Made by a program: the position numbers and the translations under genes | Notes under the pieces: model-generated | What the model saw: the letters and a program-made list of their open reading frames with translations, nothing else | Databases searched by the model: none | Told to the model about the DNA's origin: nothing | Origin: Limnobaculum eriocheiris | GTDB lineage: Bacteria > Pseudomonadota > Gammaproteobacteria > Enterobacterales > Enterobacteriaceae | DNA: 64,000 bases | Reading direction: 5' to 3' | Assembly: GCF_021010575.1 (NCBI RefSeq) | Contig: NZ_JAJNAG010000004.1 | Span: 62,001-126,000, forward strand | In this document: positions 48,216 to 58,032 of the stretch, one piece after another | Layout: every line of letters starts with the position of its first letter | Position numbering within the stretch: the stretch's first letter is position 1

Positions 48216-48254
48216 TCTCACCCGACGATTAGCTTTCGCGAAAAACAAAGATCA

Positions 48255-48605
48255 AAAATACATAATATTCAGGGCAACGCCCTGAATACTAAACAATCTC
48301 TCGCCCTTTATCTTTTGACCTTTAAGAGCACTGGAATTCAGCTGACGACTGAGAGAGGGTAGCACGACCAGCAGGGATGCTGGGCGAGGCGCAGCGACGT
48401 CTGACAAAATTGTAGGAGCAATTTTGAACAGCACAAAGTGCTGGCCCAAAGGGCCGAGCCTCATGGATGAGGCGAGTACTCCGGCTCTGCGCCGGGGCGT
48501 AAGCCCGAGTGAAGAAGGAAGGCAGTCGCCATCAGAAGACCTGGATTCGTGTGCGAAGGCGCGGGAAAGCAGAGGGTACCCGCCCTGGTACCCTCTGCTC
48601 GGCCA
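48255..48605 (+). repeat. Hairpin-rich intergenic mosaic
   Basis: A run of short inverted repeats: ATTCAGGGC/GCCCTGAAT, AAAATTGTAGGAGCAATTTT, CAGCACAAAGTGCTG, GGCCCAAAGGGCC, GCCTCATGGATGAGGC, CCGGCTCTGCGCCGG and GGGCGTAAGCCC, ending in GCAGAGGGTACC...GGTACCCTCTGC (48571-48600, 12-bp perfect arms). No gene is credible here. It looks like a repeat family or a structured RNA; identity unknown. Confidence 0.6.
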
Positions 48606-48696
48606 CTCGCACCAATGTTTATTCAGGCACAGTACTATTAGTGGACGAAACCAACGCTCAACCTAATTTTCTTCAACACATCAAGTATGAATCAGG

Positions 48697-49671
48697 TTAC
48701 TTCTTATCATCCTCAAGACTATCATTCCTGTAATTCACCCATCCATTAACCCCCAACGTCACCGCCAGAATTCCCCCTACGGTTCCCAGCGATACCGCTA
48801 TCGGAATATGGTAGAAATCAACGATCAACATCTTGATGCCAATAAACACCAGGATCACCGCCAGACCATACTTCAGCATAGAAAAACGTTCTGCTACATT
48901 AACCAGCAGGAAGTACATTGCCCGCAGGCCCAAAATGGCGAACAGGTTTGAGGTTAATACAATGAAGGGGTCCGTTGTCACGGCAAAAATAGCCGGAATA
49001 CTGTCTACGGCAAAAACCACATCGCTGATTTCCACCAAAATCAAAACCCAAAACAGTGGAGTGGCAAACAGTACGCCGTTGCGGCGGGTGAAGAAGCGCT
49101 CACCCTCCATACTATCGGTCATGCGAATATGGCTGCGAAGCCATTTCACCATTGGTTTATCGCCAATATTGGATTCATCATCCTCTTTGGCCAGCGCCAT
49201 TTTAATACCGGTGAGCAACAGGAAAGCACCAAACACATACAGTATCCAGCTAAATTCAGAAATCAGCCAGCTACCGGCGAAAATCATAATGGCACGCAGG
49301 ACGATGGCTCCCAGCACACCATACACCAGCACCCGCCGTTGTACTGCGACAGGAACAGAGAAGTAGCTAAATATCATCAGCCAGACGAACACGTTATCGA
49401 CTGCCAGTGCTTTTTCAATCAGATAACCGGTAATAAAAGCCAGTGCCTGAGTATCAGCCACCTGCTGACCAGCACTATCTTTCAGATACCACCATAGACC
49501 CAGCGCAAACAGTAAAGAGAGAGAAATCCAGACTAACGACCAGACTGCAGCCTGTTTAAAAGACATCGCTCCGCCCTTCTTCTTGCCCTGTCCAAACAGG
49601 TCAATCATTAGCATCACAGCGACAATAAGTGCAAAACTGCCCCACAACAACGGGGTTCCTATAGTATTCAT
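48697..49671 (-). CDS. alx: TerC-family membrane protein Alx (manganese efflux)
   Basis: This 324-residue inner-membrane protein begins [16 protein letters not shown], nearly identical to E. coli Alx. It has about nine hydrophobic segments and the acidic motifs [12 protein letters not shown] and [12 protein letters not shown] that likely carry the metal. Alx exports Mn(II) and responds to Mn and alkaline pH through its leader RNA. A matching riboswitch lies upstream. E. coli alx is elsewhere on its chromosome. Confidence 0.93.
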   Translation of the reverse strand: MNTIGTPLLWGSFALIVAVMLMIDLFGQGKKKGGAMSFKQAAVWSLVWISLSLLFALGLWWYLKDSAGQQVADTQALAFITGYLIEKALAVDNVFVWLMIFSYFSVPVAVQRRVLVYGVLGAIVLRAIMIFAGSWLISEFSWILYVFGAFLLLTGIKMALAKEDDESNIGDKPMVKWLRSHIRMTDSMEGERFFTRRNGVLFATPLFWVLILVEISDVVFAVDSIPAIFAVTTDPFIVLTSNLFAILGLRAMYFLLVNVAERFSMLKYGLAVILVFIGIKMLIVDFYHIPIAVSLGTVGGILAVTLGVNGWVNYRNDSLEDDKK

Positions 49672-49770
49672 TTTGGGTCTCCTCTGGCTTCTTATCTCAC
49701 CCTGCTGTTTAAAACCCGAGTGGCTTTAAACAACATGGCTGACAGATACAGAAACCTAACCTTCAGACAT

Positions 49771-49945
49771 AAAAAAACGGCCAACGTCGGAAGACGCAGC
49801 CGCTGTTTTAGCTAGCTATAAGCGCACCTCGCCTTCCGGCAAGGTCTCACTTACAACCGAAGGTTGCCTGGTAACCGGATGTATATGCATACATCGTATT
49901 GACGATTAGCCAGCTTGGAAGTTACTCCCCTTTGCAGAGGGAAAG
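49771..49945 (-). promoter_or_regulatory. yybP-ykoY (Mn2+) riboswitch with terminator hairpin
   Basis: On the minus strand the leader has AAAGGGGAGTAAC (49933-49921), GTCAATACGATG, CCGGTTACCAGGCAACC and GTGAGACCTTGCC, the recognisable conserved parts of the yybP-ykoY aptamer (PRE element of alx). It ends in CGGC CAA CGTC GGAA GACG GCCG followed by seven T, an intrinsic terminator 100 bp before alx. Manganese binding is expected to favour readthrough or ribosome access. Confidence 0.85.
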
Positions 49946-50466
49946 ATACGTATTATCGTTACCAGAGTCAATAGGAGGGGAAACTTAAATGACAGAAAAG
50001 CAGATTACACTACCCGTTGGGTTGATGAGCAATAAACTGATAACCAGATGAATAATGTTTTCTTATTTAATTATATTATTTATTTGCACTTATTTTCTTA
50101 TTGATTCTATAATAAATACATCCGAGCGAAATATAATAAAGTATCAACAATGAGCCCTTAGGAAATAAAGAATATTAAATATCAATTTTGATTCCTTATA
50201 TTTTCCAGCCTCAATAAAAACCTTACAAAAAGTATCATTACTGCTCTAACACCTCTCTCTAAAAAATAAAATATCAAATCTGATTCTTTAAAACTTTTTA
50301 TTCAAAAATGGTTTTGTGATCGAAATTTAGCATTATTTTATTTTAATTTGTTAAAGTTCCCTCCGTGACAAATCAACACATTATTTCTTAATAAAAAGTT
50401 AGTTTATCACCGGTATTAATTTAATACCGCGGGACCATTTTAATAAAAATTTACTTTGGGATATTT
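49946..50466. other. AT-rich divergent region alx / sdaC
   Basis: About 520 bp, strongly AT-rich and without a gene. It should hold the alx promoter (near 49950-50000, leftward) and the sdaC promoter. A CRP-like half site TTTTGTGATC lies near 50312-50321. The rest shows no recognisable element. Confidence 0.45.
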
Positions 50467-51768
50467 ATGGACACTACTCAAACCACAACAATCACAGCAA
50501 GTATTGCGCCGGCTTCCAGTTTAGGCTGGCGTAAATCTGACACCATGTGGATGCTGGGCCTGTACGGCACAGCAATCGGTGCAGGCGTATTATTTCTACC
50601 AATTAACGCAGGTATTGGCGGTCTTATTCCATTAATTATTATGGCACTTATCGCTTTTCCTATGACCTATTTTTCACACCGTGGACTAACTCGCTTTGTT
50701 CTTTCTGGTAAAAACCCCGGTGAAGATATTACTGAAGTAGTAGAAGAACACTTTGGTGTTGGTGCAGGCAAATTAATTACCCTGCTATATTTCTTTGCAA
50801 TATACCCAATCCTGTTAGTTTATAGTGTGGCTATTACTAACACTGTAGACAGCTTTATTGTTCACCAATTAAATTTACCCTCACCACCGCGTGCTATTTT
50901 ATCTTTAATCCTGATTGTGGGATTAATGACAATTGTTCGCTTTGGTGAGCAATTTATTGTTAAGGCAATGAGTATTCTGGTATTCCCATTCGTTGCCGTT
51001 CTGATGTTATTAGCGCTATACCTGATTCCAAACTGGAGCGGCGCAATATTCGAAACTGCCAGTTTATCATCAACTGCAAGTGCTACCGGCAACGGTCTGT
51101 TAATGACTCTGTGGCTGGCAATTCCGGTAATGGTGTTCTCTTTTAACCACTCACCGATTATCTCTGCATTCGCCGTGGCGAAACGTGAAGAGTACGGTCA
51201 GAACGCAGAACGTAAATGTTCGCAAATTCTGGCTCGTAGCCACATCATGATGGTTCTGACCGTTATGTTCTTCGTATTCAGCTGCGTACTGAGCCTGTCG
51301 CCTGCGGACCTGGCTGCTGCCAAGGCACAGAACATCTCAATTTTGTCTTACCTGGCTAACCACTTTAATACACCTATCATTGCTTATATCGCTCCGGTGA
51401 TTGCTTTTATCGCGATTACCAAATCATTCCTGGGCCACTATCTGGGTGCTCGTGAAGGTTTCAACGGTATGGTGATCAAATCTCTGCGCGGTAAAGGTAA
51501 GAGCATCGAACTGAACAAACTGAACCGTATCACAGCACTGTTCATGTTAATTACCACCTGGATCGTTGCAACACTGAACCCAAGCATTCTGGGTATGATT
51601 GAAACGCTGGGTGGGCCAATCATCGCAATGTTGCTGTTCCTGATGCCGATGTATGCCATTCATAAAGTTCCCGCTATGCGTAAATACAGTGGTCACATCA
51701 GCAACGTGTTCGTCGTACTGATGGGTCTGATTTCCATGTCAGCCATTGTTTACAGCCTTATCAGCTAA
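50467..51768 (+). CDS. sdaC: Serine transporter SdaC (H+/serine symporter)
   Basis: This inner-membrane HAAAP-family symporter of 433 residues begins [12 protein letters not shown] and has eleven hydrophobic segments. The core [40 protein letters not shown] and [17 protein letters not shown] is almost identical to E. coli SdaC. Upstream is a CRP-like half site. It precedes sdaB by 33 bp, giving coupled uptake and deamination of serine. Confidence 0.95.
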   Translation: MDTTQTTTITASIAPASSLGWRKSDTMWMLGLYGTAIGAGVLFLPINAGIGGLIPLIIMALIAFPMTYFSHRGLTRFVLSGKNPGEDITEVVEEHFGVGAGKLITLLYFFAIYPILLVYSVAITNTVDSFIVHQLNLPSPPRAILSLILIVGLMTIVRFGEQFIVKAMSILVFPFVAVLMLLALYLIPNWSGAIFETASLSSTASATGNGLLMTLWLAIPVMVFSFNHSPIISAFAVAKREEYGQNAERKCSQILARSHIMMVLTVMFFVFSCVLSLSPADLAAAKAQNISILSYLANHFNTPIIAYIAPVIAFIAITKSFLGHYLGAREGFNGMVIKSLRGKGKSIELNKLNRITALFMLITTWIVATLNPSILGMIETLGGPIIAMLLFLMPMYAIHKVPAMRKYSGHISNVFVVLMGLISMSAIVYSLIS

Positions 51769-51801
51769 CAGTCGTCCAACATGATGTTGTAAGGAGATTC
51801 C

Positions 51802-53169
51802 ATGATTAGCGTATTTGAAATTTTTAAAATTGGTATAGGTCCTTCCAGTTCCCATACGGTGGGTCCGATGGTAGCCGGTATCCGGTTTATTGAAGACCTG
51901 AAAAGTAAACAACTGGACAATCTGACTACCGATATTGTTGTTGATATCTACGGTTCTCTATCACTGACAGGTAAAGGACACCATACCGATATCGCCATCA
52001 TCATGGGTCTGGCCGGCAACAAACCGGATACGGTAGAAGTTGATTCCATTCCTGGCTTTATTCAGCAGGTGCATGAAACCGGCACTTTACCTATCCGCTG
52101 TACTGACAACACACTGCGTCGTGTTGGACTAACGCTGAATTTCTCAGATAAGACGTTGCCCCTGCATGAAAACGGCCTGACATTTCATGCTTACGACAAC
52201 AATATTCTGCTCAGTAGCAAAACCTACTACTCTACCGGCGGCGGTTTCGTGGTGGATGAAGAAAATTTTGGTAAGGAGTCCACCGCTGAGGTGACGGTTC
52301 CTTACCCATTCTATTCAGCCAAAAACCTGCTTCGTCACTGCAAAGACAACTGTTTGTCGCTCTCTGCGGTCATGATGAAAAACGAAATTGCCCTGCACGG
52401 CAGAGAGGGGGTGGAGCGTTATATGGCGCTGGTATGGGAAACCATGAAAGGTGCCATCCATCGAGGTATGAGTACAGAGGGTGTGTTGCCCGGTCCATTA
52501 AAGGTTCCGCGCCGGGCATCTGCCCTGCACCGCATACTGCAAACTCATGACCGCTTGTCTACCGATCCAATGACCGCTATGGATTGGGTTAATATGTTCG
52601 CCATGGCGGTGAGTGAAGAGAACGCCGCCGGTGGCCGCGTGGTTACTGCGCCAACCAACGGCGCCTGTGGCATCATTCCTGCGGTTCTGGCTTACTATGA
52701 CCACTTTATTCAGCCGGTAACACCTGAAGCTTATACTCGCTATTTCCTGGCGGCTGGTGCGGTAGGGTTACTGTATAAGATGAACGCCTCTATCTCTGGC
52801 GCTGAAGTCGGCTGTCAGGGTGAGATTGGCGTGGCCTGTTCAATGGCTTCTGCCGGTCTGGCTGAGTTACGGGGCGGTAGCCCGGAAAAAGTGTGTAACG
52901 CTGCCGAAATCGGTATGGAGCATAATCTGGGCTTAACCTGCGATCCGGTTGCCGGTCAGGTTCAGGTTCCTTGTATTGAACGTAATGCCATTGCCGCAGT
53001 AAAAGCGATTAACTCCGCCAGCATGGCGATTCTGCGTACCAGCGAACCGCGCGTTTCTCTGGATAAGGTTATCGAAACCATGTACGAGACCGGTAAAGAT
53101 ATGAACGCCAAATATCGTGAAACGTCTCGCGGTGGATTAGCCATTAAAGTGGCGCTGTGTGAGTCCTGA
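51802..53169 (+). CDS. sdaB: L-serine dehydratase (L-serine ammonia-lyase, Fe-S) SdaB type
   Basis: This [4Fe-4S] enzyme turns L-serine into pyruvate and ammonia. Its 455 residues have an N-terminal beta domain ([16 protein letters not shown]) and a catalytic alpha domain with [13 protein letters not shown] and [17 protein letters not shown], whose cysteines ligate the cluster. AAGGAG precedes the ATG. The pairing with sdaC makes it sdaB rather than sdaA. In E. coli the pair lies next to xni; here it lies 48 kb away. Confidence 0.94.
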   Translation: MISVFEIFKIGIGPSSSHTVGPMVAGIRFIEDLKSKQLDNLTTDIVVDIYGSLSLTGKGHHTDIAIIMGLAGNKPDTVEVDSIPGFIQQVHETGTLPIRCTDNTLRRVGLTLNFSDKTLPLHENGLTFHAYDNNILLSSKTYYSTGGGFVVDEENFGKESTAEVTVPYPFYSAKNLLRHCKDNCLSLSAVMMKNEIALHGREGVERYMALVWETMKGAIHRGMSTEGVLPGPLKVPRRASALHRILQTHDRLSTDPMTAMDWVNMFAMAVSEENAAGGRVVTAPTNGACGIIPAVLAYYDHFIQPVTPEAYTRYFLAAGAVGLLYKMNASISGAEVGCQGEIGVACSMASAGLAELRGGSPEKVCNAAEIGMEHNLGLTCDPVAGQVQVPCIERNAIAAVKAINSASMAILRTSEPRVSLDKVIETMYETGKDMNAKYRETSRGGLAIKVALCES

Positions 53170-53189
53170 TAATAGCTAAATCCTGGTAG

Positions 53190-53410
53190 TAATAATCCAC
53201 CTGCATAGCAGGTGGCTTTGACACGGCCCCCTAAAAGGGGGCTAACTGCTGTATAAACACCATCTCATTACTATTCCTGTATTTTCAGTCTGCATAAAAC
53301 CAAGTCCGTGACTCACATCAATATGATGAAATAAGAAAAATAATCGACTTAGTATTTATTCGGGCAAAGCCCTACAAGAACAATCACCACCTCCAGAGGA
53401 GGTGGTTTAA
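53190..53410 (+). mobile_element. IS200/IS605-like remnant or miniature derivative (no transposase)
   Basis: Hairpins lie at both ends of an otherwise featureless 220 bp: CCACCTGC/GCAGGTGG (53197-53215), GCCCCCT/AGGGGGC (53226-53242), GGGC/GCCC (53361-53371) and ACCACCTCC/GGAGGTGGT (53386-53406). Paired subterminal hairpins without terminal inverted repeats are typical of IS200/IS605 ends. No tnpA or tnpB is present, so this would be a deletion product or a PATE-type element. Confidence 0.5.
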
Positions 53411-53424
53411 GAATGACAATAAAT

Positions 53425-53462
53425 ATCCCCTGTCCGGCACTACCGAACAGGGGATACTTTTT
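53425..53462. terminator. Strong terminator hairpin between sdaB region and XRE gene
   Basis: ATCCCCTGTCCGG...CCGAACAGGGGAT forms a long stem. The plus strand continues ACTTTTTG and the minus strand ATATTTATTG, so it may work in both directions for the convergent units. Confidence 0.7.
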
Positions 53463-53490
53463 GTCTGTTGAAATATTCTACAGTAATGCG

Positions 53491-53931
53491 CTATTTCTTT
53501 TCCGGTTTAAACCACGGCCAAACCACATTGCTTTTGGCTGCCAGGGTATACCAGTTACTGTCACCCTGCGGCACGTTTGACTCCAGACCGGCAGCGTTTT
53601 TCTCCCCTTCGCCTTCACTTTCACCACTCTTTTTGCGGATACGTACCGACGCTTTTTCCGCATCGGGGGTAATCTGAGCGTTAAACGCCCTGACCTCAGA
53701 ATCAAATAAGATCCCTTCCAACTGATGCAGACGATCCAAACCACGAAGGATACCAATCAGCGTACTTAACGTGACGGCTTCCCCCATTTCTACCCGTTTA
53801 ATGGTCGCTATCCCTACCTGCGCTCGCTCTGCCAGCTCAATCTGAGATAACCGCATGGCAATACGCGTCTCTTTAATTCTGCGGCAAAGCTCAGAAATGA
53901 TTTCGCTATCGGATACGGTATTAAATTTCAT
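53491..53931 (-). CDS. XRE-family helix-turn-helix transcriptional regulator
   Basis: From the ATG at 53931 (AGGT upstream) the protein is 146 residues. An N-terminal HTH_XRE domain (MRLSQIELAERAQVGIATIKRVEMG, about 26-50) is followed by a low-complexity charged linker (KKSGESEGEGEKNAAG). It resembles HipB-like regulators, but no HipA kinase gene is adjacent, so it is an orphan. The frame is open to 54045 without support. Targets unknown. Confidence 0.78.
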   Translation of the reverse strand: MKFNTVSDSEIISELCRRIKETRIAMRLSQIELAERAQVGIATIKRVEMGEAVTLSTLIGILRGLDRLHQLEGILFDSEVRAFNAQITPDAEKASVRIRKKSGESEGEGEKNAAGLESNVPQGDSNWYTLAAKSNVVWPWFKPEKK

Positions 53932-54074
53932 GGCTGTACCTGATGTGTTGTAATTATCTGTTGCTATTATACCTACTAACCGTGGTGTTATATAAAATGA
54001 ATTGAATGAATGTGATCTTCCCCTTGCCAGAGCGCGACTTCTCACAACAGAGGGCTAGCCACTAACTGGTTTAA

Positions 54075-54785
54075 TCATAGTTCACGACAGGCTTTCAGAC
54101 TCCGCTTTTGTTTACCGTTGTCGTCAAAGTTAGCTTCATTCAGCCAGCGTTCCATACCTGCCTTAATCACTGGCCATTCCCTATCCAGAATAGAGAACCA
54201 TGCGGTATCACGGGTACGTTGTTTATACACGACAGCCTGACGGAAAATACCTTCAAAGGTAAAACCTAAGCGCTGCGCCGCCGAACGGGAAGGGGCGTTC
54301 AGGTTATCGCATTTCCATTCATAACGGCGATATCCCAGCTTATCAAAGGCATAACACATCAGTAAATACTGGGCTTCAGTGGCAATACGGGTTTGCTTCA
54401 GCAATGGAGAAAAGGTCACATGCCCTACTTCCATCACGCCACTGACTTTATCGATGCGCATTAACGCGATAGTACCAACCGCACGGTTGGTCGTCTGATC
54501 GATAATGGCAAAATGCAGCGGATCGGTGGTACCGGAAGCCTGTTCCACATGCTGAAAATAGAGTGCCGAATCGTCAAACGGGCCATAGGCCATATAGGTC
54601 CAGTCACGGCCATCAGGGGCCTGACTAAAAGCATGAAATAAATCTGCCGCATGGCGTGCAGCCTGTAGCGGCTCCAGACGACAATATTCACCGACTAACT
54701 CAAGGCGCTGCGGATGCTGGCGCGGTTGCCAGTCCGTAAGCGTTTCACCAACCGGCTGCTGATATTGATTTAAAGTGTTGGACAC
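54075..54785 (-). CDS. GNAT-family N-acetyltransferase (RimJ/YdaF-like)
   Basis: The 236-residue protein has a full GNAT domain: RLEPLQAARHAADL, AVGTIALMRIDKVSGVMEVG and RYEWKCDNLNAPSRSAAQRL then GFTFEGIFRQA. This subgroup acetylates protein N-termini or small amines; the substrate is unknown. The start codon is GTG, with AAGGAG seven bases upstream, which decides the start. It lies between the XRE gene and the uxa operon terminator. Confidence 0.85.
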   Translation of the reverse strand: MSNTLNQYQQPVGETLTDWQPRQHPQRLELVGEYCRLEPLQAARHAADLFHAFSQAPDGRDWTYMAYGPFDDSALYFQHVEQASGTTDPLHFAIIDQTTNRAVGTIALMRIDKVSGVMEVGHVTFSPLLKQTRIATEAQYLLMCYAFDKLGYRRYEWKCDNLNAPSRSAAQRLGFTFEGIFRQAVVYKQRTRDTAWFSILDREWPVIKAGMERWLNEANFDDNGKQKRSLKACREL

Positions 54786-54892
54786 TGAAAGACTCCTTCG
54801 GTGTGAATTGGTGTTTTTATTACTTTAACCTCAGGTGGCAACAATAGTAAGTGCCGGTAAATGAATTTTTAACGCATCATTAGAAGCAAAAG

Positions 54893-54924
54893 AAAAACCG
54901 CCAGCACTAAAAAATGCTGGCGGT
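54893..54924 (-). terminator. Rho-independent terminator of the uxaCBA operon
   Basis: On the minus strand ACCGCCAGCA...TGCTGGCGGT has 10-bp perfect arms followed by TTTTTC, 43 bp after the uxaA stop. Confidence 0.9.
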
Positions 54925-54966
54925 TAACAGACAAATCACCATGAGTCATCTGGTCAAATCAGAGTA

Positions 54967-56457
54967 TTACAGGGTTACCCCACTCTTAAAAATAGCCAGT
55001 TCACGGAAATCATTAGCTTCGTTACAGGTTAATTGACCGTTAACCACAGTAACAGTGTAATCAATAAATTGACTCAACAGTTCATCCATTGATACGCCAT
55101 ACAGCAGCTGTCCGGCATCAAAATCAATCCAGTGAGGTTTTTTTGCCGCCAGTTCACTGTTGGTAGCCAGTTTCATCGTTGGAACAAAACCCCCATAGGG
55201 CGTGCCACGGCCGGTAGAAAACAGCACCATATTACAACCCGCACCGGCCAGAGCACTGGTGGCTACCGCATCATTACCCGGTGCACTAAGCAGGTTTAAA
55301 CCGGATTCTTTCAGACGTTCGCCATATTTCAACACATCAACGACCTGACTACGGCCTGCTTTTTGAGTGCAGCCCAACGATTTCTCTTCCAGAGTGGAAA
55401 TTCCACCTGCTTTATTTCCCGGTGACGGATTTTCATAAATCGGCTGTTGATGAGCAATAAAATAACTTTTGAAATCGTTAATCATGCTGACGGTTTTCTC
55501 GAAAGTTTGTTTATCACGGCAGTGATTCATCAATGCCTGCTCGGCTCCAAACATCTCCGGAACTTCGGTCAGTACGGTGGTTCCACCGTGAGCAATCAGA
55601 AAATCAGAAAAACGCCCCAACAGGGGATTGGCCGTAATACCCGACAAACCATCGGAACCACCACACTCCAACCCGAAACGAACTTCACTCAACTTACCCG
55701 GCTGGCGGCGATCGTGACGCATCGCCTGATACAGTTCATTCAGAAACTCAACGCCAGCTTCCACTTCATCATCATATTTCTGACACACCATAAAACGGGT
55801 TCGGGACTCGTCCACCGGACCCAGGGTACGGCGAAACTCATCCACCTGATTGTTCTCACAGCCCAGACCAATAACCAAAACCGCACCCGCATTGGGGTGG
55901 CGTACCATATTCTGCAACATGGTGCGGGTGTTTTGATGGTCGTCACCTAACTGCGAGCAACCAAAAGGATGGTTAAACAGATAAACGCCATCAATATCGT
56001 TTAAATCATCGTGTTGTTGTTTAAAACGCTGGAGGATCTGGCGGGCAATACCGTTCACGCAGCCAACCGTTGGAATAATCCACAATTCATTGCGGATCCC
56101 TGTCAGGCCGTTGTTACGACGGTAAATTTTCACCTCAGGATCCGGCAGTGAAGTGGAGAGAGAAACCTCCACCGGATGGTACTGATAATTATCCAACTCA
56201 CCCAGATTAGTTTTAAGATTTTGTGAATGTACATGCTCACCGACAGCAACAGGCTGTAAAGTATGACCAATAGGCAGACCATACTTAATCACCTGACCGC
56301 CAGCCGCAATATCTTTAATGGCAAATTTATGTCCCCGGCTAACCGGCTGTTTTAGCAGCACTGCCAGCCCATCAACATCAACCATAGCCCCCTCGGGCAA
56401 ATCCTGTAGCACAACGGCAACATTGTCAGCAGGATGAATTTTTATCATTTGTTTCAT
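54967..56457 (-). CDS. uxaA: Altronate dehydratase UxaA
   Basis: UxaA dehydrates D-altronate to 2-keto-3-deoxygluconate, an iron-dependent step. The 496-residue protein has an N-terminal SAF domain (KIHPADNVAVVLQDLPEG) and a large C-terminal domain with ECGGSDGLSGITANP and SLGCTQKAGRSQVVDVLKYG. AGGATCAATT precedes the first ATG; an ATG at 56448 is also possible. It follows uxaB by 15 bp as the last gene of the operon. Confidence 0.95.
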   Translation of the reverse strand: MKQMIKIHPADNVAVVLQDLPEGAMVDVDGLAVLLKQPVSRGHKFAIKDIAAGGQVIKYGLPIGHTLQPVAVGEHVHSQNLKTNLGELDNYQYHPVEVSLSTSLPDPEVKIYRRNNGLTGIRNELWIIPTVGCVNGIARQILQRFKQQHDDLNDIDGVYLFNHPFGCSQLGDDHQNTRTMLQNMVRHPNAGAVLVIGLGCENNQVDEFRRTLGPVDESRTRFMVCQKYDDEVEAGVEFLNELYQAMRHDRRQPGKLSEVRFGLECGGSDGLSGITANPLLGRFSDFLIAHGGTTVLTEVPEMFGAEQALMNHCRDKQTFEKTVSMINDFKSYFIAHQQPIYENPSPGNKAGGISTLEEKSLGCTQKAGRSQVVDVLKYGERLKESGLNLLSAPGNDAVATSALAGAGCNMVLFSTGRGTPYGGFVPTMKLATNSELAAKKPHWIDFDAGQLLYGVSMDELLSQFIDYTVTVVNGQLTCNEANDFRELAIFKSGVTL

Positions 56458-56472
56458 AATTGATCCTGGCTG

Positions 56473-57936
56473 TCACTCATTGGCAAAACAGTACTGGTTT
56501 AGCGCCGCTCTCATACCGTTTTCCTGAATCGCCCGAAGCTGTTCCGTTACCAGTGACACCAGCCCGGGAATAGCGATTAAATCCTGCTCCCAATGCGCGG
56601 CCTGAGACAGCACATCGTTAACTAATGCCATCAGCGATATCTCCCCGGCCTGCTGCTGTGCCCAGAGTTTGGCATAGCGGGTTAACCAGATTTCGTCATC
56701 CTGTAATGGCGTTACTTCTTCACCACGTTTGCCCTGATAAAAAGCAATCAACGCCGCCAGAGCAAAGGTCAGATGCATCGGGAGTTTTCCATACTGATGC
56801 TGATACGCCACCAGTTGAGGCAAAATACGGGTACGGTACTTAGTCATACCATTCAGCGAGATAGACAGTAGCTGATGCTGAATAAAGGGGTTACGAAAAC
56901 GGCTAATGACCGCATGAGCAAATGAGTTCAACTCATCTTTTGGCAGCGACAGCACCGGAACAATTTCATTAAAAATGGTCTGTTCCACAAAGCGACTGAT
57001 TTGTTGGTCATCCATCGCCTGACCGACATAGTCGAGACCGGCCAGATAAGCAACAGGTACCAGTGCCGTATGGGCACCGTTCAGAATCGCAACTTTGCGT
57101 TCTTTGTAAGGCTTAATGTCGTCGACGATCAGAATATTCAGCTTTAGTTTATCCAGACACAGTGTCTGTTCCAGCCAGCGCGGCCCCTGAATCACAAACA
57201 GGTAGAAGTATTCGGCGGTATCCAGAAAGGTATCCTGGTAACCCAGCTCTTGCTGTAAAGCATCCACTTCGTTACGGGGGTAACCGGTAACGATCCGATC
57301 AACCAGCGTTGAGCAGAAAGTATTGTGCTGCTCAAGCCAGATCACAAATGCCGCTGGCAGTTGCCACAGCGTGGCATAACGTAATACTAACTCGCGCAGA
57401 GCATCACCATTATAGTCAATCAGCTCACAAGGGATCAGAATCCAACCCTTATCCGTCGCGCCGTTAAAATGGGTAAAACGCTCATATAGCAAACGGGTCA
57501 ACTTGGCCGGATAACTGGCCGGTGGTGCGTCATCCAGTTTATCATCCGGATTAAAGCTGATACCCGCTTCGGTCGTATTGGAGAAGACTATCCGAATGTT
57601 TTCATCCTGCGCCAGCGCCAGATACTCATCAAACTGCTGATAAACATTAAGTTCACGGTTAACCGAACGAATCAGACGCGTTTCCCGAACCGTATCCCCT
57701 TGCTCATTCAGGCCGCGAATGATAGTGGTGTACAAGCCCTCCTGAGTATCTAATGAGGGGGGAAAATCGCTATCAATAGGACGAACGACAACAACTCCGG
57801 CATTCAAGTCGGTGCTTTCATTTAACAGATCGATTTGCCAGTCAATAAAGGCACGTAAAAAATTTCCTTCACCAAATTGAATAATCTTATCCGGGTACTG
57901 AGGGCCGGGAAAATTTCGACGGTTTAAATTCTGCAT
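56473..57936 (-). CDS. uxaB: Tagaturonate reductase (altronate oxidoreductase) UxaB
   Basis: UxaB reduces D-tagaturonate to D-altronate with NADH. The 487-residue polyol dehydrogenase has the nucleotide-binding [15 protein letters not shown] (about 20-34) and the long-chain mannitol dehydrogenase signature [31 protein letters not shown] precedes the ATG. It lies between uxaC and uxaA, unlike E. coli where uxaB is elsewhere. Confidence 0.95.
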   Translation of the reverse strand: MQNLNRRNFPGPQYPDKIIQFGEGNFLRAFIDWQIDLLNESTDLNAGVVVVRPIDSDFPPSLDTQEGLYTTIIRGLNEQGDTVRETRLIRSVNRELNVYQQFDEYLALAQDENIRIVFSNTTEAGISFNPDDKLDDAPPASYPAKLTRLLYERFTHFNGATDKGWILIPCELIDYNGDALRELVLRYATLWQLPAAFVIWLEQHNTFCSTLVDRIVTGYPRNEVDALQQELGYQDTFLDTAEYFYLFVIQGPRWLEQTLCLDKLKLNILIVDDIKPYKERKVAILNGAHTALVPVAYLAGLDYVGQAMDDQQISRFVEQTIFNEIVPVLSLPKDELNSFAHAVISRFRNPFIQHQLLSISLNGMTKYRTRILPQLVAYQHQYGKLPMHLTFALAALIAFYQGKRGEEVTPLQDDEIWLTRYAKLWAQQQAGEISLMALVNDVLSQAAHWEQDLIAIPGLVSLVTEQLRAIQENGMRAALNQYCFANE

Positions 57937-57967
57937 AGTTTTACCCTAATTCTCTTGACCGATGGGA

Positions 57968-57987
57968 GGAGAGCACTGCGGCTCTCC
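57968..57987 (-). other. Intercistronic hairpin between uxaC and uxaB
   Basis: GGAGAGC / GCTCTCC forms a 7-bp stem with a 6-nt loop in the 96-bp uxaC-uxaB gap. There is no T-run after it. It may shape relative expression or mRNA decay. Confidence 0.45.
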
Positions 57988-58032
57988 CTCTGCTTACGGG
58001 TGATAAAAGTTCAATACGGACAGGCGATAGCC

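Noticed and set aside
48255-48605. CRISPR array
   Set aside because: The hairpins differ from one another and there are no regular direct repeats or spacers.
48084-48666. Several open frames of 70-92 codons in the repeat region
   Set aside because: They run through palindromic repeats and are not conserved with the second repeat copy.
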